Part shown: piece by piece, positions 31,834-39,749 of the stretch | Layout: every line of letters starts with the position of its first letter | How positions within the stretch are numbered: position 1 is the stretch's first letter | DNA from: Ornithinimicrobium flavum | GTDB lineage: Bacteria; Actinomycetota; Actinomycetes; Actinomycetales; Dermatophilaceae | NCBI RefSeq assembly: GCF_004526345.1 | Contig: NZ_CP038213.1 | Coordinates: 3,348,001-3,412,000, forward strand | DNA: 64,000 bases | Direction of reading: 5' to 3' | Made by a program: the position numbers and the translations under genes | Notes under the pieces: model-generated | Seen by the model: only the letters and a program-made list of their open reading frames with translations | Database searches by the model: none | What the model was told of the DNA's origin: nothing

Positions 31834-32697
31834 CTACAGCCAGCGCTTGCGCCGCTTGTAGTGCTTGACGTCCCGGTAGGACTTGCGGCTGCCCTCGTCA
31901 CCGAGGCCCAGGTAGAACTCCTTGACGTCCGGGTTCTCCCGCAGCTCGGCCGCCGGCCCCTCGAGCACGATCCGGCCCTGCTCCATGATGTAGCCGTGGT
32001 CGGCGACCTCGAGCGCCCGCCGGGCGTTCTGCTCGATGACGAGCACGGTCAGCCCGGTCTCGGCGTTGAGCCGCTTGACGTAGCCGAAGATCTCCTGCAC
32101 CAGCAGCGGCGCCAGGCCGAGCGAGGGCTCGTCCAGCATGAGCAGCTGCGGTCGGGCCATGAGCGCCCGGCCGATCGCGAGCATCTGCTGCTCGCCGCCG
32201 GACAGGTAGCCCGCGACGCGGGCCCGCATGTCGGCCAGCTTGGGGAAGAACTCGTAGACCATGTCGAGGTCCTCGGCCGACTCCTTGCCGCTGCGCGTGT
32301 AGGCGCCGGCGACGAGGTTCTCGGCGATGGTGAGGTGCTCGAAGACGTGCCGCCCCTCCATGCACAGGCTCATCCCCCGGCCCACGCGGGTCGAGGCGTC
32401 CATCTTCGTGATGTCCTCGCCCTTGAAGACGATCGACCCGTCGGTCACCTCGCCGCGCTCGCTGGGCAGCAGGCCGGAGACCGCCTTGAGGGTGGTCGAC
32501 TTGCCCGCGCCGTTGGAGCCGAGCAGCGCCACGATCTGGTGCTCCGGCACCGCGAAGGACAGCCCGCGCAGCACGAGGATCACGTCGTCGTAGATGACCT
32601 CGACGTTGTTGAGGACGAGCAGGTCTCCCAGCCCCCCGCCCTCGGGCGCGTCGGGTCGCCCCGACGCGCCCGGGGACGAGACCGCTGCGGTGCTCAT
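31834..32697 (-). CDS. livF: Branched-chain-type ABC transporter ATP-binding protein LivF
   Basis: This 287-residue ATPase of the LivF class has Walker A ALLGSNGAGKSTTLKAVSGL, Q-loop with MSLCMEGRHVFEHLT, signature YLSGGEQQMLAIGRAL, Walker B PQLLMLDEPSLGLAPLLVQE and H-loop LVIEQNARRALEVADHGYIM. The E-Q-N-A-R motif separates LivF from LivG. The N-terminus has an extra 25 residues rich in Ser/Gly/Pro. Its ATG overlaps the stop of the binding-protein gene by four bases. The C-terminal KHYKRRKRWL is unusually basic. Confidence 0.9.
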   Translation of the reverse strand: MSTAAVSSPGASGRPDAPEGGGLGDLLVLNNVEVIYDDVILVLRGLSFAVPEHQIVALLGSNGAGKSTTLKAVSGLLPSERGEVTDGSIVFKGEDITKMDASTRVGRGMSLCMEGRHVFEHLTIAENLVAGAYTRSGKESAEDLDMVYEFFPKLADMRARVAGYLSGGEQQMLAIGRALMARPQLLMLDEPSLGLAPLLVQEIFGYVKRLNAETGLTVLVIEQNARRALEVADHGYIMEQGRIVLEGPAAELRENPDVKEFYLGLGDEGSRKSYRDVKHYKRRKRWL

Positions 32698-33902
32698 GGC
32701 GTGGCGCCCGCCTCGACCTCGACCATCTGGCCACCCTGCGCGGTGTAGACACCGGTGCTGGTCGAGCCACGGTGGGACTCGGCGGAGAACTCGATGTCGC
32801 CCTCACCGATGACGCCGCCGGTGTCGATGGCGCCCATGGTCTCCAGGGCTTCCTTGATCGAGGGACCGGTGATGTCCCCGTCCTCAGCGGCCTTCTCCAT
32901 ACCCTCGGCCATGACGTGCATGACCATCCAGCCCTGCACCCACGAGGTGCCCTTGGACTCCGGGTCCTCACCCTTCTCCTCGAGGAAGGCGAGCATCTCC
33001 TCGTGGCCGTCCTTCTCCGAGGACAGCGGTGCGAAGGGCTGGATGAGCATGTGACCCTCGGCGACGTCCGCACCGGCGGTGTCGATGAAGAGCTCGTTGC
33101 CGCACCAGTTGAGGCAGACGATCTTCATGTCCAGGTTCTGCGCCGCGATGTCCTTGGCGACCTGCGCCGCCGGGGAGGCGACGTTCTGGATGACGATGTA
33201 CTTCGCGCCCTGGCTCTGCGCCTGGGAGAGCAGACCGACGTAGTTGGCCGAGCCGGCCGGCATGGCGTAGGACTCGTAACCCAGGTCCAGACCCTGCTCG
33301 GAGACCCACGCCTCGCCGTCGGCGACCGGGGCCTGACCGAAGGGGCTGTCGTGGTGGAAGACCGCGACCTCGGCGTTGCCGCCGGCGTCCTCGGCGATCC
33401 AGTTGAGCGCGACGCGCATCTGGTCGGAGTAGGTCGGCGCCACGACGAAGTTGTAGGGCGCCTCGGCCGGGTCGGTCAGCGACTCGGCGAAGGAGCCGGA
33501 CATGAAGGGCAGCTCGTCGTCGGCGACCTTGGTGTGCAGGGCCTCGGTGTCACCGGTGCCCCAGCCCTGGACGGCGACGACACCGTCGTTGACGTACTGC
33601 TTGTAGAGCTGCTCGGCCTGCGGCACCTCGTAGGCGTAGTCGTTGCTGATCGCCTCGATCTCGCGGTCCGCGACGCCGCCGTTGGCGTTCCGGTGCTCGA
33701 TGTAGGCCAGCATGCCCTCGTTGTAGGGGGTGCCGACGTCGCCGGTGGCGCCGGTGAGGTCGGCGATGATGCCGACCTTGATCGGCTCGCCCGATGCGTC
33801 GCCGTCGCCGGCGTCGCCGCCTCCGTTGCCGCCGCAGGCCGACAGGCCGAGCGCCAGGGCGGCGCTCGCGGCGATGAATGCTCCGCGTCGTGTGCGGTTC
33901 AT
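32694..33902 (-). CDS. livK: ABC transporter substrate-binding lipoprotein, LivK type
   Basis: This 402-residue lipoprotein has a signal with lipobox Cys23 (LGLSACGG), a Gly/Asp-rich linker, then a type I periplasmic-binding fold: IKVGIIADLTGATGDVGTPY, NEGMLAYIEHRNANGG, AVQGWGTGDTEALHTKVADD and AVFHHDSPFGQAPVADGEAW. AAGGAG lies seven bases from the ATG at 33902. Operon partners include two CoA ligases, so the ligand is more likely a carboxylic or aromatic acid than an amino acid; this is inference from context. Confidence 0.86.
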   Translation of the reverse strand: MNRTRRGAFIAASAALALGLSACGGNGGGDAGDGDASGEPIKVGIIADLTGATGDVGTPYNEGMLAYIEHRNANGGVADREIEAISNDYAYEVPQAEQLYKQYVNDGVVAVQGWGTGDTEALHTKVADDELPFMSGSFAESLTDPAEAPYNFVVAPTYSDQMRVALNWIAEDAGGNAEVAVFHHDSPFGQAPVADGEAWVSEQGLDLGYESYAMPAGSANYVGLLSQAQSQGAKYIVIQNVASPAAQVAKDIAAQNLDMKIVCLNWCGNELFIDTAGADVAEGHMLIQPFAPLSSEKDGHEEMLAFLEEKGEDPESKGTSWVQGWMVMHVMAEGMEKAAEDGDITGPSIKEALETMGAIDTGGVIGEGDIEFSAESHRGSTSTGVYTAQGGQMVEVEAGATP

Positions 33903-33967
33903 GTGGTTCTCCTTGGATGTGTGCCGGGAGCGGCAGGGGTGGGGTGGGGGGGTATGTCGTGTGCGGT

Positions 33968-35029
33968 CTAGTAACGGAACGGCCAGAAGCGGAAGTACTC
34001 CTTGATCCGCTCCCAGAGCCGGTTGAGGCCACGGGGCTCGATGATGAGGAAGAGGATGATGACCAGCCCGAAGACCGCGTTCTGGATCGCGGGGAGCTGG
34101 CTGGACAGCCACGGGGCGGCGGGGCCGACGAGGTCGGCCAGCTCGCGGATCAGGACCGGCAGCAAGGTCATGAAGATCGCCCCGTAGACGGCGCCGGCGA
34201 CACTGCCGAGGCCACCGACGATGATCATCGCCAGGTAGAGGATCGAGACGTTGAGGGTGAAGGCCTCCCAGGTGACGGTCTCGTTGTAGTGCGCGGTCAG
34301 CGCACCGGCGAGCCCGACGAAGCCGGAGGAGACGGCGAACGCGGTGAGCTTGGCCCGGGTCAGGTTGACCCCGATCGCCTCGGCCGCGATGTCCTGGTCA
34401 CGGACGGCCATGAAGGAGCGGCCCAGCCCGGTGCGGAAGAGGTTGCGGGCGGCCATCACGGCCAGGGCCGCGAGCACGAGCAGGATCCAGTACCAGCTCT
34501 GCTCGAAGGTCTCCCGCGGGAGCTTCCACCCGAAGACCTCGAGCCGGGACAGGGTGATGTAGCCGCGGCCCTCGGTCAGCCAGCCCCAGCGGCGGATGAT
34601 GAACTCGATGATCACCTGGCTGGCCAGGGTCGCGATGGCCAGGTAGAGGCCCTTGAGCCGCAGGCCGGGCAGGCCGAAGAAGGTGCCGATGACGGCGGTG
34701 AGGATCACGGCGAGGGCGATCGCCAGCGGCGCCGGGAGCCCCATACGCTCGGACAGGATCGCCGAGGAGTAGGCCCCCACCGCCAGGAAGCCGCCCTGGC
34801 CCAGGCTGATCTGGCCGGTGTAGCCGACCAGGATGTTGAGCCCCACCGCGCCGATGACGGCGATGAGGATGGTGTTGGCGATGGAGAGCCAGTAGTTGTC
34901 GAGCACGAAGGGCACGACGAGCAGCAGCACGACCATGAGGCCGAGGCGGACGTACTCCGCCCGGGTGCTGCGCAGCCTGAGCTCGGAGGCGTAGGTCCGG
35001 TGGTAGATGCCGGTGGCGGTCGCGGACAC
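33968..35029 (-). CDS. livM: Branched-chain-type ABC transporter permease LivM
   Basis: This 353-residue permease has about ten helices. Marks of the LivM class are NILVGYTGQISLGQGGFLAV, GLYLAIATLASQVIIEFIIR and AIGVNLTRAKLTAFAVSSGF, and GLGSVAGAVYGAIFMTLLPV near the C-terminus. It forms the transmembrane pore with LivH, whose gene ends four bases upstream. A GTG start is used. The loop FMAVRDQDIAAEAIG is the ATPase contact. Nothing is unusual in length. Confidence 0.9.
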   Translation of the reverse strand: MSATATGIYHRTYASELRLRSTRAEYVRLGLMVVLLLVVPFVLDNYWLSIANTILIAVIGAVGLNILVGYTGQISLGQGGFLAVGAYSSAILSERMGLPAPLAIALAVILTAVIGTFFGLPGLRLKGLYLAIATLASQVIIEFIIRRWGWLTEGRGYITLSRLEVFGWKLPRETFEQSWYWILLVLAALAVMAARNLFRTGLGRSFMAVRDQDIAAEAIGVNLTRAKLTAFAVSSGFVGLAGALTAHYNETVTWEAFTLNVSILYLAMIIVGGLGSVAGAVYGAIFMTLLPVLIRELADLVGPAAPWLSSQLPAIQNAVFGLVIILFLIIEPRGLNRLWERIKEYFRFWPFRY

Positions 35030-35033
35030 GATG

Positions 35034-35906
35034 TCAGACCCTCTCGATCCGGGTCTCGCCGAAGATCCCGTACGGACGGACCAGCAGGATCAGGACGAGG
35101 ACGATGTAGGGGACGACCGTGGCCAGGCCCGGGTCGAGGTAGCCGGAGACGAACTGCGTGACCAGCCCGATGGTCAGCCCGCCGACGATGGTGCCGGGCA
35201 CCGAGTCGAGGCCGCCGAGGATGACCACGGGGAAGACCATGAGCCCGAAGGACGCGAGATTCTGGTCCACCGCGGTGATGTCGGCGAGCAGGACACCGGC
35301 GATGAGCGCCGAGACCGCCGCGAGCACCCACGCGAGGGCGAAGATGCGGCGCACCGAGATGCCCATCGTCATCGCCGCCTGCTGGTCGTCGGCCACCGCC
35401 CGCATCGCGATCCCGTGCCGCGAGCGGCGGAAGAAGATCGTGAAGGCGGTGAGCACGACGGCGGCGATGAGCACCACGAGCAGCCGGTTGAGCGGGACGA
35501 CCGCGCCGAGGAACTCGATCGAGCGGTTCGGCAGGATCGCCGGCTGGCTCTTGACGCTCGTGCCGTAGAACATCTGCACCAGGGCCTTGAGCAGCATCGA
35601 CAGCCCGATCGTCACCATGATGATGCTGATCGGCTCCTCGCCGATCATCGGCCGCAGGATGAAGCGCTCGACGAGCACACCGATGACGACCGCCGCCAGC
35701 ACCCCGACCAGGACCGCCCCGATGAAGGGCAGGCCCAGCACCACGAACGAGGTGTAGAAGATGTAGGCGCCCACCAGGAGGAACTCGCCCTGGGCGAAGT
35801 TGATGACGGACGTGGCCTTGTAGATGAGCACGAAGCCGAGCGCGGCCAGCGCCAGGATCGAGCCGTCAGCCAGTCCGTAGACCAGCAGGTTCAGGAAGGT
35901 CGACAC
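35034..35906 (-). CDS. livH: Branched-chain-type ABC transporter permease LivH
   Basis: This 290-residue permease begins with STFLNLLVYGLADGSILALA, followed by VLIYKATSVINFAQGEFLLV, both diagnostic of LivH. RHGIAMRAVADDQQAAMTMG is the coupling loop, and VVILGGLDSVPGTIVGGLTI lies near the end, with about eight helices overall. It pairs with LivM. It follows the long-chain acyl-CoA synthetase gene by 22 bases within the same operon. Confidence 0.9.
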   Translation of the reverse strand: MSTFLNLLVYGLADGSILALAALGFVLIYKATSVINFAQGEFLLVGAYIFYTSFVVLGLPFIGAVLVGVLAAVVIGVLVERFILRPMIGEEPISIIMVTIGLSMLLKALVQMFYGTSVKSQPAILPNRSIEFLGAVVPLNRLLVVLIAAVVLTAFTIFFRRSRHGIAMRAVADDQQAAMTMGISVRRIFALAWVLAAVSALIAGVLLADITAVDQNLASFGLMVFPVVILGGLDSVPGTIVGGLTIGLVTQFVSGYLDPGLATVVPYIVLVLILLVRPYGIFGETRIERV

Positions 35907-35928
35907 AGGATTCTCCTCGCCCGGCGCC

Positions 35929-37944
35929 TCAGCGCCGGCCGCTCCAGACGGGTCGGCGGCCCCTGCCCTCGGGGATCCGGTAGGTGGTCAGGTCGAAGAT
36001 GCGCAGCGACAGCTCGCGCAGGACCGAGGAGCCGTCCTGGTAGGTGATCCGGCTGGACAGCCCGATCCGGTCATCACCCCGACGCAGTGCGGCGATGAGG
36101 TCGGCATACCGCTCGTCGATGACGTTGCGCCGCACCTTGCGGGTGCGGGTGATCTCGTCGTCGTCGGGGTCCAGCTGCTTGTGCAGCAGCAGGAAGCGCT
36201 GCACGCGGATCGCCTCCGGAAGGTCCTCGTTGGCGTGGACGATCTCCTCGGCGATGAGGTCGTAGACCTCGTCCTTGGCGGCCAGGTCGGTGTAGGTCGT
36301 GTAGGACAGCCGCTCGTGCTCGGCCCAGGACCCGACGGTGCCGGGGTCGAGGGTGATCATCGCGGTCATGCCCTGGCCGGCCTCCTCCGGGCCGAAGACG
36401 ACCGCCTCCTCGACGTAGGGGCTGAACTTGATCTTGTTCTCGATGAACTGGCTGGAGTAGCGGCTGCCGTCAGGAGCGGTGAGCACGTCCTTGGCGCGGT
36501 CGATGACGACCAGGTGGCCGTCCTCGTCCAGATAGCCCGCGTCACCGGTATGCAGCCAGCCGTCGGCGTCGACCGTCTTCGCCGTCTCCTCCGGCTGGCG
36601 GTGGTAGCCGCGGAAGATCGAGGGCGAGCGCAGCAGGATCTCGCCGTCGTCGGAGATGCGCAGGTCGGTGCCGGGGATCGGGGTGCCGACCGTGTTGAAG
36701 GCGATGTCGTCGTCGCGGTGGACGACCGCGATGCCGCAGATCTCGGTCTGGCCGTAGATCTGCTTGAGGTTGACGCCGATCGCGTGGAAGAAGCGGAAGA
36801 CGTCGGGGCCGAGCGGGGCACCGCCGGTGTAGGCGCGGCGCACCCGGGACAGACCGAGCTGGTCGCGGACCGGGCGGGTGCTCACGGCGTCGGCGAGCCG
36901 GGTGACCAGACCGCCGGAGCCCTTGCCCTGGACCCGGGCGCGGGCGGCCTTGTCGCCGATCTCGTAGCCCCAGCCGAAGACCTTGCGCTTGAGCCAGCCG
37001 GCCTCGTCGATGCGGACCTGCACCTCCGAGAGCATCGACTCCCAGATCCGCGGCGGGGAGAACATCACGTCCGGCCCGATCTCGCGCATGTCGGAGCGCT
37101 GGGTCGAGGCGTCCTCGGGGAAGCTGATCGTCAGACCCTTGCCCAGGCCGATCGCCACCGCCAGCATCTGCTCGCCGATCCAGGCGAAGGGCAGGAAGGA
37201 GACGTAGCGGAAGGAGCTGTCGGCCGGGTCGATCTGGGTGAGGTTGTCGGCCATCGCCAGCAGGTTGCGGTGGGACAGCTCGCCCAGCTTGGGCTTGGAC
37301 GTCGTGCCCGAGGTGGTGCAGATGATCGCGATGTCGTCCGGGCTGCCCGCGTCCACCTGGTCGGCGAACCACCGGGGCTGCTGCTCGGCCCGCTCCCGAC
37401 CCATCCGCTCGACCTCGGTGAAGTCGACCAGCCAGGGGTCGTCATACCCCTCCAGCCCGTGCGGGTCGTAGAAGATCACGTGCTCGACCCCGAGGTCCGT
37501 GGTCTCCCGCAGCCGCAGCAGCTTGTCGACCTGCTCCTGGTCCTCGACCACGACCACGCGGGCCTGCGAGGTGGCCAGGATGTGCTCGAGCTCCTCGCCG
37601 ATCGAGGTGGGGTAGATGCCGACGACCGAGGCGCCCATGCTCTGGGCGGCGAGCTCGGCGATGAGCCACTCGGGGCGGTTGTCGCCGAGGACGGCGATGA
37701 TCTGGCCGCGCTCGACGCCGAAGCCGGCCAGGCCGTGGGCGAAGTCCTCGACGCGGCGGGCGTACTCCGCCCACGTGATGGGCTGCCAGATGCCGTAGAG
37801 CTTCTCCTGCATGGCGACGTCGTCGGGGCGCTGCTCGGCGCGCTGGAGGAGCAGGCGCGGGAAGGTGTTCGCACGGGGGGCTCCGCCCCCCGTGTCCCCC
37901 CCGGACGTCGGCCGGCTTTCTGCGTCGTTCCGCGCCTCAGCCAC
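35929..37944 (-). CDS. Long-chain acyl-CoA synthetase-like AMP-binding protein
   Basis: This 671-residue adenylate-forming enzyme has ICTTSGTTSKPKLGELSHRN (P-loop with Ser in the second Gly position), YVSFLPFAWIGEQM, QIYGQTEICGIAVVHRDDD, and WLHTGDAGYLDEDGHLVVID. The A10-like DDDEITRTRKVRRNVI supplies the catalytic Lys region. Length and a large insert (residues 270-330) match long-chain FadD15-type synthetases. It would convert an imported acid to its CoA ester at the membrane. The start overlaps the upstream livG stop by eight bases and the C-terminal tail is Arg-rich. Such Liv-coupled synthetases are known beside fatty or aromatic acid degradation genes. Confidence 0.84.
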   Translation of the reverse strand: MAEARNDAESRPTSGGDTGGGAPRANTFPRLLLQRAEQRPDDVAMQEKLYGIWQPITWAEYARRVEDFAHGLAGFGVERGQIIAVLGDNRPEWLIAELAAQSMGASVVGIYPTSIGEELEHILATSQARVVVVEDQEQVDKLLRLRETTDLGVEHVIFYDPHGLEGYDDPWLVDFTEVERMGRERAEQQPRWFADQVDAGSPDDIAIICTTSGTTSKPKLGELSHRNLLAMADNLTQIDPADSSFRYVSFLPFAWIGEQMLAVAIGLGKGLTISFPEDASTQRSDMREIGPDVMFSPPRIWESMLSEVQVRIDEAGWLKRKVFGWGYEIGDKAARARVQGKGSGGLVTRLADAVSTRPVRDQLGLSRVRRAYTGGAPLGPDVFRFFHAIGVNLKQIYGQTEICGIAVVHRDDDIAFNTVGTPIPGTDLRISDDGEILLRSPSIFRGYHRQPEETAKTVDADGWLHTGDAGYLDEDGHLVVIDRAKDVLTAPDGSRYSSQFIENKIKFSPYVEEAVVFGPEEAGQGMTAMITLDPGTVGSWAEHERLSYTTYTDLAAKDEVYDLIAEEIVHANEDLPEAIRVQRFLLLHKQLDPDDDEITRTRKVRRNVIDERYADLIAALRRGDDRIGLSSRITYQDGSSVLRELSLRIFDLTTYRIPEGRGRRPVWSGRR

Positions 37945-38842
37945 GGGGGGCCTCCTGCTCCTGGATGTGCTCGAGGGCCTCGCGGACGGCGTCGTCCTCG
38001 TCCTCGGAGCCCAGGTAGGCCTCGATGACGGCGGGGTTGGTCTTGACCTCGTCGGGCGTGCCGTCGGCGATGAGCCGGCCGAAGTCGAGGACGCTGACGC
38101 GGTCGGAGATGTCCATGACGACGTTCATGTCGTGCTCGATGAGGACGACGGTGACGCCGGCGAGCTCGTGGACGTCGAGGACGTAGCGGGCCATGTCCTC
38201 CTTCTCCTCGGCGTTCATGCCGGCCATCGGCTCGTCGAGCAGGAGGAGGGCGGGCTGGATGCAGAGGGCGCGGCCGAGCTCGACCCGCTTCTGGATGCCG
38301 TAGGCGAGGGAGCCGACCGGCTTGGAGCGGAAGGCCTGCAGCTGGAGCAGGTCGATGACCTCCTCGACGAGCCGACGGTGCTCGATCTCCTGCCGGCGGG
38401 CCGGGCCGAACCACAGCATCGAGGCGGCGACGCTGTGCTTCATGTGGATGTGGCGGCCCAGCATGAGGTTCTCCAGCACGGTGAGGTGGGAGAAGAGCTC
38501 GATGTTCTGGAAGCTGCGGGCCACGCCCAGTCGGGCGATCTTGTGCGGCGGCAGCTGGGTGAGGGTGGAGGTGGTCCGCTCCCCCGACGCCGCGGCGGTC
38601 TGCAGGCGGATCTGGCCCTCCTGCGGGTGGTAGATGCCGCTGATGCAGTTGAGCATCGAGGACTTGCCGGCGCCGTTGGGGCCGATGATCGCGTGGACGT
38701 GCCCCTGGGTGACGGTGAAGTTGATGTCGGTGAGGGCCTTGACCCCGCCGAAGCGCAGCGAGACGCCGTCCACCTCGAGCACGGGCTCCCCGTCCGGCAG
38801 CCGGCTGCCGTTGAGGGAGTGCTGGTACGCGCGAGTGAGCAA
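37937..38842 (-). CDS. livG: Branched-chain-type ABC transporter ATP-binding protein LivG
   Basis: The 301-residue ATPase is read from a TTG at 38842 preceded by GGAAGGA. LEVDGVSLRFGGVKALTDIN and Walker A AIIGPNGAGKSSMLNCISGI are followed by LGVARSFQNIELFSHLTVLE, signature SLAYGIQKRVELGRAL, Walker B PALLLLDEPMAGMNAEEKED and H-loop VLIEHDMNVVMDIS. The A-x-G-x-N-x-x-E motif after Walker B marks LivG. The normal L-S-G-G-E is LAYGIQ here, a variant seen in this sub-family. It is the first gene of a seven-gene minus-strand operon that diverges from the IclR regulator. Confidence 0.88.
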   Translation of the reverse strand: MLTRAYQHSLNGSRLPDGEPVLEVDGVSLRFGGVKALTDINFTVTQGHVHAIIGPNGAGKSSMLNCISGIYHPQEGQIRLQTAAASGERTTSTLTQLPPHKIARLGVARSFQNIELFSHLTVLENLMLGRHIHMKHSVAASMLWFGPARRQEIEHRRLVEEVIDLLQLQAFRSKPVGSLAYGIQKRVELGRALCIQPALLLLDEPMAGMNAEEKEDMARYVLDVHELAGVTVVLIEHDMNVVMDISDRVSVLDFGRLIADGTPDEVKTNPAVIEAYLGSEDEDDAVREALEHIQEQEAPRG

Positions 38843-39002
38843 GGTCGGTCCTTCCACGCAGGTGTCGTCGATGACGGGCGGGCTGGTCTGAGAGTAGGGT
38901 TCCACTATCTGAAAATCAAGACCTGTTGAGAGAAATCTTTGCGCGGATGTCGTAATCCGGGGCGCAATGGGGGATGATCGGGGTTCACTGATCGGAGGAC
39001 GG

Positions 39003-39749
39003 ATGCCTGCTGCGGAGAACGGCCGGGGTGGTCTGGGCACGGTCCGCAACGCGGTGACGCTGCTGGAGCTGCTGGCCGACGGCCCGGCCTACCACCAGCT
39101 CACCGACCTCGCGGAGCGCTCCGCCATGTCCATCCCCACGGTTCACCGGCTGCTGCGCTCGCTGGTGCTGGCCGACCTGGCGGTGCAGGACCCGGCGACC
39201 TCCCGCTACGGCCTCGGCCCGGAGCTGGCCCGCCTCTCCCACCACTACCTGACCCGGCTGCCGCTCATCGGCGCGGTGTCCCCCTACCTCTCCCAGGTGC
39301 GCGACAAGGTGGGGGCGACCGTGCACGTGGAGGTGCTCGTGCGGGGCGAGGTCGTGTATGTCGACCGCGTGGACGGGGGTGCGGTCGGGCCCTACCGGGA
39401 GAGCAACCGGGTGCACGCGGCGCTGGACACCGCCGGGGGGCGGGTGCTGGCGGCCCGGGCGGACGACGAGGGGTGGGAGCACGCGCTGCGGCTGGCCGCC
39501 CCCGAGGTGCAGGAGACAGCGCGGTCGTGCCGCGAGCAGTGGGCCGGGGCGGAGTGGCTGCTGCACGAGCCGGACGACATGACGGTGCCTGCGGAGGTCG
39601 CGGTGCCGGTGCTGGACGCCGGTGGCGCCGCGGTCGGGGCGGTCTCCGCGGACATCCCGGACGCGGGGGACGAGGAGCACGTGGCCGCGGCCGCGGCATA
39701 CCTCGGTCGTGCCGCGAAGGCGGCAGGGAGGACACTGGGGCATGGCTGA
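39003..39749 (+). CDS. IclR-family transcriptional regulator
   Basis: This 248-residue regulator has a winged helix near the N-terminus (LGTVRNAVTLLELLADGPAY, AERSAMSIPTVHRLLRSLVL) and the IclR effector domain: YLSQVRDKVGATVHVEVLVR, VVYVDRVDGG and HAALDTAGGRVLAARADDEG. GGAGG lies four bases before ATG 39003, better than the ATG twelve codons earlier. It is divergent from livG, so the 160-base interval is the probable operator region. The regulator likely senses the acid handled by the operon. Its stop overlaps the next gene by eight bases. Confidence 0.87.
   Translation: MPAAENGRGGLGTVRNAVTLLELLADGPAYHQLTDLAERSAMSIPTVHRLLRSLVLADLAVQDPATSRYGLGPELARLSHHYLTRLPLIGAVSPYLSQVRDKVGATVHVEVLVRGEVVYVDRVDGGAVGPYRESNRVHAALDTAGGRVLAARADDEGWEHALRLAAPEVQETARSCREQWAGAEWLLHEPDDMTVPAEVAVPVLDAGGAAVGAVSADIPDAGDEEHVAAAAAYLGRAAKAAGRTLGHG

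Noticed and set aside
30124-32748. Plus-strand frame of over 870 codons across livF and the PaaK-like gene
   Set aside because: The translation is low-complexity His/Arg/Gln/Leu and the minus-strand genes carry intact ATPase and ligase motifs.
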